NCBI GenBank assembly: GCA_014825775.1
Contig: MVAQ01000219.1
Location: forward strand, 1-36,036
Reading direction: 5' to 3'
DNA length: 36,036 nucleotides
Source of the DNA: Krasilnikovozyma curviuscula
Taxonomy: Eukaryota; Basidiomycota; Tremellomycetes; Cystofilobasidiales; Mrakiaceae
Below are positions 1-10,574 of the stretch, piece by piece; the stretch's first letter is position 1; each line of letters begins with the position of its first letter. The notes under the pieces are model-generated. The model searched no databases and was not told the DNA's origin. It saw nothing but the letters and a program-made list of their open reading frames with translations. Position numbers and translations under genes: made by a program.

Positions 1-3000
1 GACTCACAATGGAACTGTAGTCACTGTTTGCGCTGGATTCGCGGTCGCGACAGCTTGTGCTTGAGCAACAGTGAGAGGAATACTACAGTTAAATTAATTA
101 GAAGAACATATTTTTCGCTTTCCTAGAAAATATATTTCTCTTACAATTGCTCTCCCGTCAACAGGTAGGTGGGAGTGTCACGTTCCATGAGCAGATGCAT
201 ACCACGACGCGCAAAAAGGCGAGACCGAGGAACAGCGCCAGGTGTAGATGAAGTAACATTCGTGTAAATGTAAGGGTGCTCTTCAGTTACGCCTTGCGTA
301 TCAGATACCGCAGGACTAGAATATGAAAATAGTTAGCTCGACACTTTCTGGAGACAACGGGAATGGGCACACCATTGGATGTTGTACACTTCAGAATGAA
401 GGACGAATTAGCAAATGACTAACGCTGACAGAAAAACCATGTCACCACTTACAACTGACCCACTCTGGACCAGAAATGTAAAATGTTGAAGAACATAACT
501 GAAGATATGAGACTTCTGGGCAGTTGTCAATGCACTGTGATACAGAGTGTGAAGAATCAGCTCAACCGCTCGCTCACTGGAAAAGACGAGTTGGGAACTC
601 ACGTTCTGATACGTCTCTTCAACTAGTCGAGCGGCACATTGACCTGGTTTCCATGAAATAAGAGTTGAGTGGGTGTTTGATCCCTATATTTGGAGACAGT
701 ATACATACAGTCTGGCGGATATAAATCCAACGCACCACTGCTTACAATACAGATCCTGTTTTCGACTGTTTCTATTGCTCCGCAAGCAGCGTTGCAAGCG
801 CTCGAGTCGGTTGGCCAAGACAGATCCAGTTCATAAGGGACTACAAAGAAGGGATGTTTTGTAAACGGTAATGAGTAAATGGTAGAAGGACTCACTGTCC
901 AGAACTGGATAGAAGATGTGGAGAGTGATCAGTTTGTAACTCTATTCAAAAATATTAAAATGGCAAGCTACTTACGTTGTCCATTATAAGGGTATTCAAG
1001 ATCTATAAAAGAAGTCAGTATCAATATATTGTTCCATTAAGTACCATGCTTGACTCACTACCACACGGTGCTGTCACAGGCAAGTACAAGAACGCTGTCA
1101 GTGAGGAATTCGAAATTTTGAAAACTAATAAAGGCTATGCCAACTAACTAGCAGGACCAAAAGTTGGAGAGGCAGATGGTGCTGCACTTGATGAAACAGT
1201 CGTGCGAGCGACGACGCTGGATGCAACACTTTCGGAGGTAGCTGGCGTAGTCGAAGCACTGCTCTCAAGCACAGGTGTGGAAGTGACACTAATGGCGGAG
1301 ATAGGAAGCGAGCTTAAGACGACAGGTAGAGAGTTCGACAAAGAGCGAGTACTGGTCACAATGTAGGTGCTGGACGTAGGTGTTAGGTAGTTACTGGATA
1401 AGCTGGAGGATGAGGCCGCAGAAGATGAAGTATAGGAAAATAGTGAGCCTGAGAGATCACCTGGTCAAAGCATATGGCGAGTAGATATTCAGCCATAAGC
1501 GCAGCTGCGAAGTGGAGAGAAGTCACACTCACTACTGTCGGAAAGCGAGGTAGAAGTTGCGCTGGTGGATGAAGTCTGTCTGGCGGTAGTCGCTGAGGTG
1601 ACAGTACCTGTCCAGGAGTGAGAGATCAGTGCTCAACACAAAGTTTCAGGCCGCAAACTGGACACAAACTTACTAGTGGCGATAGGCAAGGTCACTAAAA
1701 TAACGTTTTATCAGTCAATTCTAAGTGGAGTGTTCTGAAGATGACAAGTCGCTTACAAGTCGCATTGTTGAAAGGTTTGCTTAACCATCCAAAATGGGAT
1801 AGATCAAGTCAATGTGGGATTAAAGATAGATGTAATATCCCACAAGAGCTCACCAGTGACTATCAAAGTCTGATTATATGTGTTTATTTGGTCAAAGATC
1901 AGATCATTCAAGTATCATGAAGCGATCAAGGGGTGGAACTTACTATCCACGAAGTCATTCAAAAAAAGTATTTCTTCGATGGGGATTTGAGATGACAGAC
2001 CTGTAGGATCGAAATACACATGTATGTAGAGGAGACTAGGACAGGTGTTGAGGCACTGAACAAGCAATGACGAGTCAGAACTTGTCAAAGGGTGCGCGCA
2101 GTCAATGGCTTACATTCTGCAAGTCAAAGTGCACTGGGTCTGTACAGTAGCCTAAATCAAACCAGAGGAGTATAATGAGTTCTAAAAGATTGCACCTGAA
2201 ATTTTGAAACTAACTTACAAGCGGTGTTATTTCCACAATATGATGGAAATGCAAACCCGCTGAAATAATCCACAGGCGAGTTTGAGGGTAGATCAGCTAC
2301 CATCTGATTGCATACAGTACACTAGATGAAAGCGAAAGAGATCAATATTTTGGTTTGGAAGGGCATAATAGTAAGCCATACGTTGATTGTCCATTCTAAT
2401 CCGTAATTGTCTGAAGATCTGTAGCTTCGATCTTGAAAAATTGTAACTAGAGATACACCTGAGTTCACCCATCGAAAAATGGAGAAGAGTTAATGTATAA
2501 TCAATGAAGCATCAAAGCAGGGCACGTCTTACCATTGGTGACTTGAACCTCTATTGCATGTCCATCAAGTTTATGTTCATCAAGTTATGGAGAGAATAAG
2601 TTTCTATTCCTGTGGTGCTTTAATAACGCGAAAAGGGACTGACCACTAGCCAGTGTGTGACTACTGCCAGGAGGGTAGCCTGATATTGAAAGAGATTGTT
2701 CAGCATACGGTATGGAATTAGTGAATGAAATAACACTCTCTTACCAGTCTGCCCAGGAGGGACAACTAGTATCGGGAGAATGCAGATGTGGAAGTAGTTA
2801 GATACGATCTGACCGCGAGTCAAACCCTGGAGACAACTCACGGCTGGCCCCATTGATTGGTCGACTGGATAATAAAGGAACGTCCTAGGTCAAAATCAAT
2901 GATAAATGAGAAATATAAAAAGCTTCTCACCATCGCTGGTTGTAATCTGGTAAGAACCCGGTGGGAGATGTCAGAAAGCAGCTACGATTACGCTAAGCTG

Positions 3001-6000
3001 CAAAGCACAATATCTGACTTACTATTCGTAAATACTGACAAATCTTGGGGTCCTTCACCCGGAATCTGGGATGACGGACCGGATGGATCGAAAGACACAT
3101 ATAAATAGAGTAAAGAAGAGCATGTATCGATGCACTTCACAACAGACCAAGAGTTCAGATAATGTTTTATGTAGCACAACTCCAACACTCACCCTTTGAA
3201 GATCATAGTGCAATGGCTCTGAGCAATAACCTGGGTTCAAGTAAACAAATTGATCAGCTCAACAGTCTCTTGTTTGTGAAGAAAAAAAAAAACACGAATA
3301 GCTTCAACCTACACGCTGTGTTGTTTCCGCAATAGGACGGAAACCCTGAGCCGCTAAAGTAATCAATTCTTGAATTCAAGGGTAGGTCGTTGACTACCTG
3401 GTCGCATACTGTACACTGGAGAACTGTATCAGAAAAGCTTTATCTTGATTTTCAGGAGCACAACTGACATTCGTCGTCCACTGTATTCCATAGTTGGTAG
3501 CTGAAGACGGTGTATAATCTTGATAGATCGTAACGAGAGAGACTCCTACAGTACAAGAGGGAGGGGGGAAGTCTCAGCGCAAGTCGGTCTGGAAACCTAG
3601 TGTACTAACCGTTCACGACTTGAGTCTCTAAGGAGTGGTAAGGGAACAGAAATAGAGGCAATTCAGGTTTTATCGCAGTTTGGCGTCTCCAAAATAAGCG
3701 AAAAGCTGACAGTTACTTACCATTGGCGTATGTGTGACTGCTAGCCGGTGGTAGGCCCACTGTACACACAAACAGAAAAAAGAAAAGAAGTGTGTAAAAA
3801 CGGGAGTACAGAATTAGCTCTTAGTGGGCGCACCATCTTCTCCTGGATAAGTCACTAAAAAAACGAGAGCAAGCTTAGTTGTAGCCTAGCAAGCAATCGG
3901 CATACTGGGTCTACCCAAACTCACGACTTGCGCCATTGATTGGCCGGCTGACAAACACGCAAAATATTGGTCAGAAAAAACAAGCGTGACAAGAACTCCG
4001 CGCTTCATAGCTTGACTCAAGCTATTCTTACCACCTGTTGCTGTAGGCTGTAGGTTATTGTTTTCGAACAAGTCAGCTCTGGATTTCTTTCAAGTCGCGT
4101 GTTTCAGCCATGAGGACGTACGATTCACAAAATATAACAAATCAGTTTCAGTAGACTCTCCCGCGATCTGAGATGCATCACTTGAGGGGTTAAAAGAAGT
4201 CTGTACGTAGAGTACCCCGGGACAATTGTCAAGGCACTGAGCGAGGTGGGCAGGTCAGAAATTATTATTTCACTCGAACAAATGAGGAAGCCTAACTGTT
4301 TGAACATTGTAGTGGAAAGGATCCGAGCAATAACCTAGAAGAACATTTCCGACACACCAAAAAAGTTAGTTGCGTAGGGGTCGAGTGTTCCGATGTTGTG
4401 CAAGGAACTAACAAGCTGTGTTGTTCCCACAGTAGGAGGGAAAACCTGCTCCATTGTAGTAGTCCACTCTTGAGTTCTGGGGAAGAACAGAAAATAGGGC
4501 ATCACACGCAGTGCACTGTACCAGAGAAATGAGTGGGTGCAAATAAAGTTGTCTCATTGAATGTACCTACATCCGCAGGAAATTCCAATCCGTAGCTTAT
4601 TGCCGCGCTAGCAGTATAGTCCTGAAAGATGGTCACCAGAGATACTCCTATAAAGAGATCAAAGCATCAGCTTGTTAATTACAACACCAACCAAGAAGCT
4701 TACCGTTGACGACTGTCGTCGCTGTGCAATCGGCGAGTGTAATGAGTTAGTACGAGAAAAAAAAGCATAGTAGGTATTACAGTACCTACCGTTTGCGGCT
4801 GGAGATGGGTTAGGGTCTGTTATACGTCAAACGAGAGAAGTTAGATCAACCAATCGCCGTGAAGTTGAATAAGACAATATTTACTGCTTTGTCCAGGGTA
4901 AAGTACTAACCGGCCAAGAGATTTAGTATTTTCGTAGCAAGATAAGTGTTGAACGGACTCACAGCTGACACCGTTGTACGGGCGACTGAAATGTCAGAGA
5001 GAAAGGAAGCAAGGTCAGCCACTGAGATAAGATCCATGTTTCGACGCGGAGATTGCTTTTTGAATTATCTTACCAGCGCGTCGTGTATGCTACATAATCA
5101 AGGAAACAAACATTAGCCCTCGTATTTAGAAAGATTCGGATCAGATGGACTTACAGCTGGAAAAGTAGAACATATCATTGTATGAATTCAAATACGGAAC
5201 CTGCGACGCCGGACCAGAGGGATTGAATAGGACCTGAAGGTAGGTGAGATTTGGGCAGTTGTTGATACACTAAATGAGAAGCAAGCTTTCAGGATGTGGG
5301 CTTATACGGAAAACTAGAATGGTTGACCTTTTGGATATCTTCATGGAGCGGGTCAGCGCAAAAGCCTAGAAGACATTTTTCAGAGTGAAAGATAGTATCA
5401 TCAGAGGCGGAGGTAGTATCCCTTACAAGCGGTGTTATTTCCACAGTAGGAGGGAAAGACAGTGCTTTGATAGTAATCGATTCTAGAGTTTAGAGGTAAA
5501 TCAGATACCAGTGGACCACAGACATCAGTACACTGATTTCCATAAACAAAAAATCTCTGAGCAAAGGAAAATGGGAAGTAAGAGAGTGAGTAATCTTTAC
5601 GTTACTGGGCCATTCCAAAGCATAACTTGTGGCAAAAGTAGGAGAATAGTCCTGGAAGATAGTGACAAGTGATACTCCTTGTGAATAGTACAGTTATACA
5701 TCAGATTCTGATACCAAAGAGAGAAAGAGTACACTCACCATCCACAACCGCGGTACCTGTGATAGGGAGATAGATGGGCGTGAGAGCTCTTTGGGACATC
5801 GTATTAGACCCAGACTCCCATTCATTAACTTACCGGTTGGAAGAGGGGAAGCACTTATTTCTATGTAGAGAAGATGTAATTATTGGTTCGTTTCGACGTC
5901 ATTCATCCTAAGCTGATAGACTCACCACTGCTAGTTTCCGAAGCGCTAATTGAGTAGGATGAATCTATTGAGAGTGATAAACTAAGATTGTCTACTACAT

Positions 6001-7736
6001 TTGCTTGATATCTTGACTAAGTAGATACTTACCACCAACGAACTTGTTGAAAGGGGAAAACCTTACACCGCTAGCACTAGGAGAGATCGCTGAACTTGAG
6101 AAAGTACTACTAGGGAAGTTCCCACCCAGTGATGCAGCAGAACCTGTTGTGGGGCTCGTGGTAATAAGCAAGATAGTTTCAAATGAACTCTTGGTTGGAT
6201 ATAGACTCACTGTCAGTGAGTGATGCTCTGACTGAAGGAGCATTGCTAATCTCGAAAGCAGAACTTGAAATCCCATTAGTAGCTTCTGATAAGAATTCTG
6301 TTAAAGAGGCAAATACCGAGCTGGAGGCAGCACCTGCGGCGCAAAGCGGTTATCATACGTACTCTCTGTCCTAGCGAAAGGGGTGTTTGAACATACTAGG
6401 CATCACTAAAGAGCTATCGCCAAATGCTGGGCTACTCGTAATAGAAGCTGTAGCTATAGAAGATGAGGGAAAGCTAGAGCTCGTGCCTGACAAAGGAGCA
6501 CCGTCGGTGAAAAACATCACTGTGAGATAGATGCTTTCACTGGAGACTCACTGCTGACGGTCGAGGAGCCATTACTAGAAAAACTACTGGTCGGAACAGA
6601 AGGAGATGATTCTGAATATGATGTCAGGATAGATTTGTTGACTGTTGAAATAAGGATGCCAATGGCTGAGATAAAACAGTGAAATTGACCACTGAAGACG
6701 TACCGTTAACGATTGAAGAGCTAGCACTGATCCTTTGGCTGCTAAAAAGAGTTACGCTAAAAGTTTCTGAAGAGGTCGGAATAGAGCTAGTACCTGTCGA
6801 CGCAGGGGCTGTATCTGTGATTGAGATACCATCTTAGAAACGACAAACAGAAGTAAATACTCACTAGGATTTATGGTCGAAGAGCTGTTAGTAAGAGCAC
6901 CACTGTTTACTGAAGAAGCGTCGAAGCTTGATGTTAATGATGATACCGTAGTGCTGAAACCTACAGGAAGAGCATTATTAGATGCTGGTGGACTACGAAA
7001 GAAGGACAACTGATGTCTTACTGCCGACGACAGAGGAACTATCACCTGGGATATCACTGCTCACTATAAAAGAACTAGTTTTTGAAGATAAATCTGAGCT
7101 AATGCTAGTACCTATAGAAGAAATGCGGTTAGTGGCTAAGATCTCACGACTGGTATCTTTGAAGACTGACTGCTGATGGCGAGAGAAGAGCTGCTGGTTA
7201 AGATAGCACTGCTTATAGCAGCGCTCAAAATCACCGTAGTTGAGGATGAAGTTAAAAAAGAGCTAGAAATTGAACCTAAAATATCATCGGCCCAAGGCTG
7301 ACCGAGATCAGCCATCTCCGTTGATTAGAAAATGTAACGTAGTAAAACCACGACTTACTGGTTGAAATTGAGGCCGTTGTGCTGGAGATGACAGAAGATT
7401 CAACAGAAGACGAAGAGCTGCTAGAAAAGTTGATGGCTACAGTTGGAGTAGCTGGAGCTGATTCCATGAAGCAACATGATTCGACGAATTGTTAATAATG
7501 AATTAAGGACGCTATCAAAGTTGACTCACTATTTGAGCTACTTGAAAGACTGATTGAATTGAGCTGACGTTGGTAAATTGAAACTGAGAGAGGGGAAGAA
7601 TGAGATGAGAGATTAAAATGCTCAGAAGGAAATATTGATCGGAGAGCAGTGTGATGGGGGACCCACATCTAGAAGCTATGGGTTGTACGTTTACCAAGAG
7701 TGCTAAAACTACCCAAGCAGAATTGGAAAGCTTCAT
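1..7736 (-). CDS. Large secreted Cys-rich modular surface protein (partial at left edge)
   Basis: Function unknown; probably cell-wall or extracellular. The start at 7736 opens a signal peptide (MKLSNSAWVVLALL, followed by an intron). Next come many short Ser/Thr-rich exons between about 7530 and 5800 (for example PATPTVAINFSSSSSSSVES), which look like an O-glycosylated stalk. Four tandem modules follow, each with exons of matching length and phase and a core of the form C-x2/3-C, ~24 residues, C-G-N-N-T-A-C-x-C-x-[DE]-P-x-H, then C-x3-C. A second Ser/Thr-rich linker lies at about 1600-1145 and a divergent fifth module at about 1000-453. The last visible exons (about 320-15) are less repetitive and end at a GTGAGT donor, so the gene runs off the window. 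The cysteine order resembles CFEM domains with a longer first loop (inference). A frame closes with TAG at 1144-1146, but a GTTAGT donor overlaps it. Two adjacent genes therefore remain possible, the split falling near 1144. Exact exons of the stalk are uncertain. Confidence 0.6.
453..1000 (-). repeat. Divergent fifth module of the surface protein
   Basis: The same order of elements is visible but diverged. An exon near 945-895 (YKLITLHIFYPVLD) corresponds to the VSLVTIFQD exon. It continues after an intron into PYELDLSWPTDSSACNAAC, matching the Trp-Pro and C-x3-C region. A 41-base exon near 645-605 (QCAARLVEETYQN) corresponds to the 38-base exon. The 82-base exon 534-453 starts CIDNCPEVSYLQ. 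The 77-base exon of the other modules is split by an extra intron here, and the YCGNNTAC motif is not recognisable. Confidence 0.5.
1144..1640 (-). other. Second Ser/Thr-rich linker exons
   Basis: Two or more exons encode Ser/Thr/Ala-rich sequence between modules 4 and 5, such as TVTSATTARQTSSTSATSTS (about 1605-1535) and SSASTTPATSESVASSVVAR (within 1360-1144). They resemble the stalk near the N terminus and were probably O-glycosylated spacers between module groups. The frame meets TAG at 1144-1146. A GTTAGT donor just upstream overlaps this stop and would splice into an exon near 1090-1060, so the linker may or may not be the C terminus of the gene. Confidence 0.5.
1944..2550 (-). repeat. 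Tandem exon module 4 of the surface protein
   Basis: 18-base microexon 2550-2533 (VQVTNG); 77-base exon 2458-2382 (VSLVTIFQDRSYRSSDNYGL); 103-base exon 2321-2219 (starts CTVCNQ, ends YCGNNTAC); 38-base exon (CYCTDPVHFDLQN); 112-base exon 2055-1944 (starts CLNTCPS). I could not find the 23-base RPxNGxS microexon after it, so the module seems to end early before the second Ser/Thr-rich linker. Offset from module 3 is about 1,090 bases. Confidence 0.7.
2842..3627 (-). repeat. Tandem exon module 3 of the surface protein
   Basis: 18-base microexon 3627-3610 (TQVVNG); 77-base exon 3545-3469 (VSLVTIYQDYTPSSATNYGI); 103-base exon 3415-3313 (starts CTVCDQ, ends YCGNNTAC); 38-base exon (CYCSEPLHYDLQR); 112-base exon 3134-3023 (starts CIDTCSS); 23-base microexon 2864-2842 (RPINGAS). 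The position of the 16-base exon is not clear here; a candidate before the donor near 2732 has a different length. Offset from module 2 is about 1,100 bases. Confidence 0.72.
3925..4721 (-). repeat. Tandem exon module 2 of the surface protein
   Basis: Same exon series as module 1: 18-base microexon 4721-4704 (TTVVNG); 77-base exon 4647-4571 (VSLVTIFQDYTASAAISYGL); 103-base exon 4515-4413 (starts CTAC, ends YCGNNTAC); 38-base exon (CYCSDPFHYNVQT); 115-base exon 4236-4122 (starts CLDNCPG); 16-base microexon 4047-4032; 23-base microexon 3947-3925 (RPINGAS). Offset from module 1 is about 1,030 bases. Confidence 0.75.
4963..5756 (-). repeat. Tandem exon module 1 of the surface protein
   Basis: Exons in coding order: 18-base microexon 5756-5739 (ends VVDG); 77-base exon 5677-5601 (VSLVTIFQDYSPTFATSYAL); 106-base exon 5532-5427 (starts CTDVC, ends YCGNNTAC); a 38-base exon near 5340 (CFCADPLHEDIQK); 115-base exon 5269-5155 (starts CINNCPN, ends SSC); 16-base microexon 5089-5074; 23-base microexon 4985-4963 (RPYNGVS). 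All have GT/AG boundaries and reading phase is preserved throughout. This is the only copy with a three-residue gap in its first cysteine pair (CTDVC); modules 2-4 have two. Confidence 0.75.
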
Positions 7737-7818
7737 AATGACCTAGATTGAATGCTTTCTTCTGAGGAGAAGAGAAAAAGTACGGAGTGAGAATAAAAGA
7801 TTCACAGAAAACTGCTAT

Positions 7819-8408
7819 TTATTTAGAGTCCCTTCGTGGACCACTTTGAATCTCTGATTCATCGTCCCTTTCATGAGACAAAGGCCTTTTTTTCCAGCCT
7901 AATCGCTGGTGATCCCAATTAGACCCAGATACAGCGCCATGGCGCACGGCGAACCAAGTGATCGGATCCCCAATTTCAATTGAGTTCTCTAATGTGGGCA
8001 TATCCATATCCAAGTCTTTCAGCTCGCTCATTTTCGATACACCTCTCTGAACACATACTTTAAGCACTGCTTACTGAGAAAATGAAGTAATAGTCAAGTG
8101 AAAAGGCAAGGATAGGGAAGAGTGCAAATCAACCGGTTCTCACATCGCGGAATTGTCCTGCAAGTATGTACCTCGACGAAACTTTTGAAAGTCGCATCGT
8201 TTAACTACTGACCTTGAGACACCAGGAGTAGTTACGGTGCCATCTTTTAGTTCGGGTGTCGACTTGAAACATACTTTCACTTTCTCCAACTCAATTGAGT
8301 TGGTTGATGGAGCGATGTGGTTTGTAAATCGTTTGTTTCCTTCGAGCGCCAGACACGGAAGCTATAGTTGTCGCTCTGGATTGTTGAGCTAATGGTATGA
8401 CTGACCAT
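7819..8408 (-). CDS. Orphan hypothetical protein, about 137 residues
   Basis: No family recognised. A phase-consistent model has four exons: ATG alone (8408-8406), 8361-8213, a 14-base exon 8157-8144 and 8066-7819, with GT-AG introns of 44, 55 and 77 bases. The product begins MLPCLALEGNKRF and ends in a charged tail (SGPRRDSK). Two stretches resemble each other: KVKVCFKSTPELKD in exon 2 and LKVCVQRGVSKMSELKD in exon 4, which may be a small internal duplication. No signal peptide or membrane segment is evident. The gene lies between the dehydrogenase and the surface-protein gene on the same strand. The one-codon first exon is the weakest part of the model; the last exon could instead start alone at an internal ATG (MSELKDLD). 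Confidence 0.45.
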
Positions 8409-8636
8409 CAAATCTGTTATCGCCCAACTCTTGTAACGGTTTCTACTGTCTTAGAGGAATTTCGATACGAAGCAAGGGACAGACGGCTGCGCTTGTAAAA
8501 TGCGATATGAAGACTGCGAAACTTTTGAAGGTAAACAAAATTCTATATTGTAAGAACGCATCTTCTAAGCGTTTTAAATAATATCTCTCATCTAAGCGTT
8601 AACTGCACTCTACTGATCCTTCTCAGTCGTTGAATC

Positions 8637-10464
8637 TCACGCCAAGGCAGCACCATTTTCGAGGTTAGCCAACACGAATCTGTATCGGGCCTTGGAAGCG
8701 TGCATGTCGACGACGGCACTGTTGACATCCTTCATGTCGTACTTCTTGATCCAAGGGTGAATCTTTTGAGTTGCTGCAAGGTCGAGCATCTCGCGGATCA
8801 CCTTGGGAGTGCCGATGAGGGAGCCACAGACGTGCACGTTGGACATGACTGGTTTGCGGGAAGGCGAAAAAGGTCAGGAAGTGCGAAAGAGAAACAATAT
8901 AGAAAGAAAGAGGTAACGAACTGAGTTGGAAAGCTGAGAATCTTGGGAGATCTTCTTCTGGGGCTGTGAGGAAGAACAGAGCGTGGAGTCAGTCGGAGGT
9001 ACGCCTTTGAGACGAGCAGAGTAAGAAACGTACCACCAACGAGAACAAGGTGTCCACCTGGTCTCAAGAGCTTGAGGTATTCCGAGATGGGCATCGAGGC
9101 ATCGTCTTCGGTTTGAAAACCTCATCAGTTAATCGATCCAAAACCTGAAACGTCGAAAGAGAACTCACTAGTAGTCGACACAATCAAGTCCAAACTTCTC
9201 TCGTGGCCCTTAGCGAAGTCGGTAGAGCCGTGGGTCGCAATGAATCTCTCTGCGCCCATCTTCGCGGCGTCGGCCTTCTTCGACTCAGAGTGCGAGATGG
9301 CGGTGACGTTGGCGCCCATGGCTTTGGCGAAGAGGAGGCCGAAGTGGCCCAATCCACCTATATAAGCAAAAGTAGGAGGGGGATGAAAGGTTGGTGAGAA
9401 GCCAAGAGGGATTTGGAGAAAGGAGAAAGGGAAACGAACCGATACCAATGATACCGACGTCCTTTGCAGTCGTACCGGCGCCGTATTGCTTCAGAGGGGA
9501 GAAGACGGTGACACCACCTGATTCAGGATAAAGGGGAGCGCACCTTGTAAATAAACAGTAGAAGTTGTGCAAGCAGTAGACAGGTACATACCGCAAAGCA
9601 TTGGAGCAGCAAGAGCAGGATCAAGACCTGTTGGAATCTTCATAACAAAGTGGCCTGGCGCACTGTTTATGTTACCATAAAGCTATCAGATGACGAGAAA
9701 AAGATGAAGAGTAATGGAGAAACGAACCGGTTGTAGTTGGCGTATCCACCCCAGGACTTGTCACCTTTACGAGCTTCACGCTGGTAGATGCCGTTGTAGG
9801 TACCGACGTTTCCTGTCATCATTAGCAATGCCGAGTTAGTACAGAGCTTTGTTTCCAGTTGAACTAAAGGGGGGAATGCAGCGAACCATTGTCACAGTAA
9901 GTCTCCTTGTCGGCTTTGCAGTACTGGCACTCCAAACAGCTGTCAGACTGCGCTCCCACACCGGCGATATCTCCAACTTTGACATGGGTGACTTGAGATC
10001 CAACACGAACAACCTCACCGACGATTTCGTGGCCGACAACTAGACAAAAAAAAAGTTAAGTGCTTTAGTCAGTGAATATTCTCCGGAAAGAGTGGGAGTT
10101 TTTTTTTTTACCTTGAGGGTAGGTTTGGTTTGGGTCCCAACCTCCAGACATAGTATGCAAATCAGATGCACATACTCCACTGTACAAGATCTTGACTAAT
10201 GTGAATAAGTACTTGTCAGCGCGCGTGAACGAAACGTAATCAAAGCACCAAAAAAAAAGAAAAACGTACTGTCAACCATGTCCTCAGACCACGTTGGAGG
10301 GTTGTACTCGAAGAACTTCAGCTCTCCCTTGATTGAGTTCTTGTCGAAGGCTCCCCATCCCTATTCGCAGCAAAAAAAAAAAAAGTTGGTATCAATTGAA
10401 AGTCGACAAGAAAGTCAGAGGGAAGATATATACGTACTTCGAACTTGTAGTCGGTAGCAGACAT
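8637..10464 (-). CDS. Zinc-dependent alcohol dehydrogenase, NADP(H)-type (ADH6/7, cinnamyl-alcohol-dehydrogenase-like)
   Basis: Predicted cytosolic medium-chain dehydrogenase interconverting primary alcohols and aldehydes. It starts MSATDYKFE at 10464 and is split into about ten exons by short introns. The catalytic-zinc region is visible: GVCASDLH, then VVGHEIVGEVVRVG, and the Cys of PMLCGGVTVFSPLK. The structural-zinc loop has four cysteines (SCLECQYCKADKETYC). The Rossmann fold carries GLGHFGLLFAKAMGANV followed by ISHSESKK; a small residue and Lys/Arg after the second strand is typical of NADPH-using members. The C terminus (KARYRFVLANLENGAALA) matches the usual family ending. Length of about 350-360 residues is normal for the family. 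A TATA-like element lies about 105 bases upstream of the start, and the gene is divergent from the peptide transporter. Family assignment is firm; the natural substrate is not known. Confidence 0.9.
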
Positions 10465-10567
10465 GTTGATTAAGATTTACTTTGAAGGGAAGGTGAGAGT
10501 AGGCTTGGTTGGTAGAAATGAGTTGGAATGGTAATTCGGAGAGGGGACAGTTGTCGAGTCGAGGGCT

Positions 10568-10574
10568 CTTTATA
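10568..10574 (-). promoter_or_regulatory. TATA-like element upstream of the alcohol dehydrogenase
   Basis: On the minus strand the sequence reads CTATAAAGAG, with TATAAAG at 10574-10568, about 105 bases before the start codon. A pyrimidine-rich leader follows. Placement fits a core promoter; not otherwise tested. Confidence 0.4.

Noticed and set aside
1944..5756. Transposon or LTR explanation for the repeated ~1.1 kb units
   Set aside because: No terminal repeats, transposase or reverse transcriptase. Similarity is concentrated in exons with conserved splice sites, which fits gene-internal duplication.
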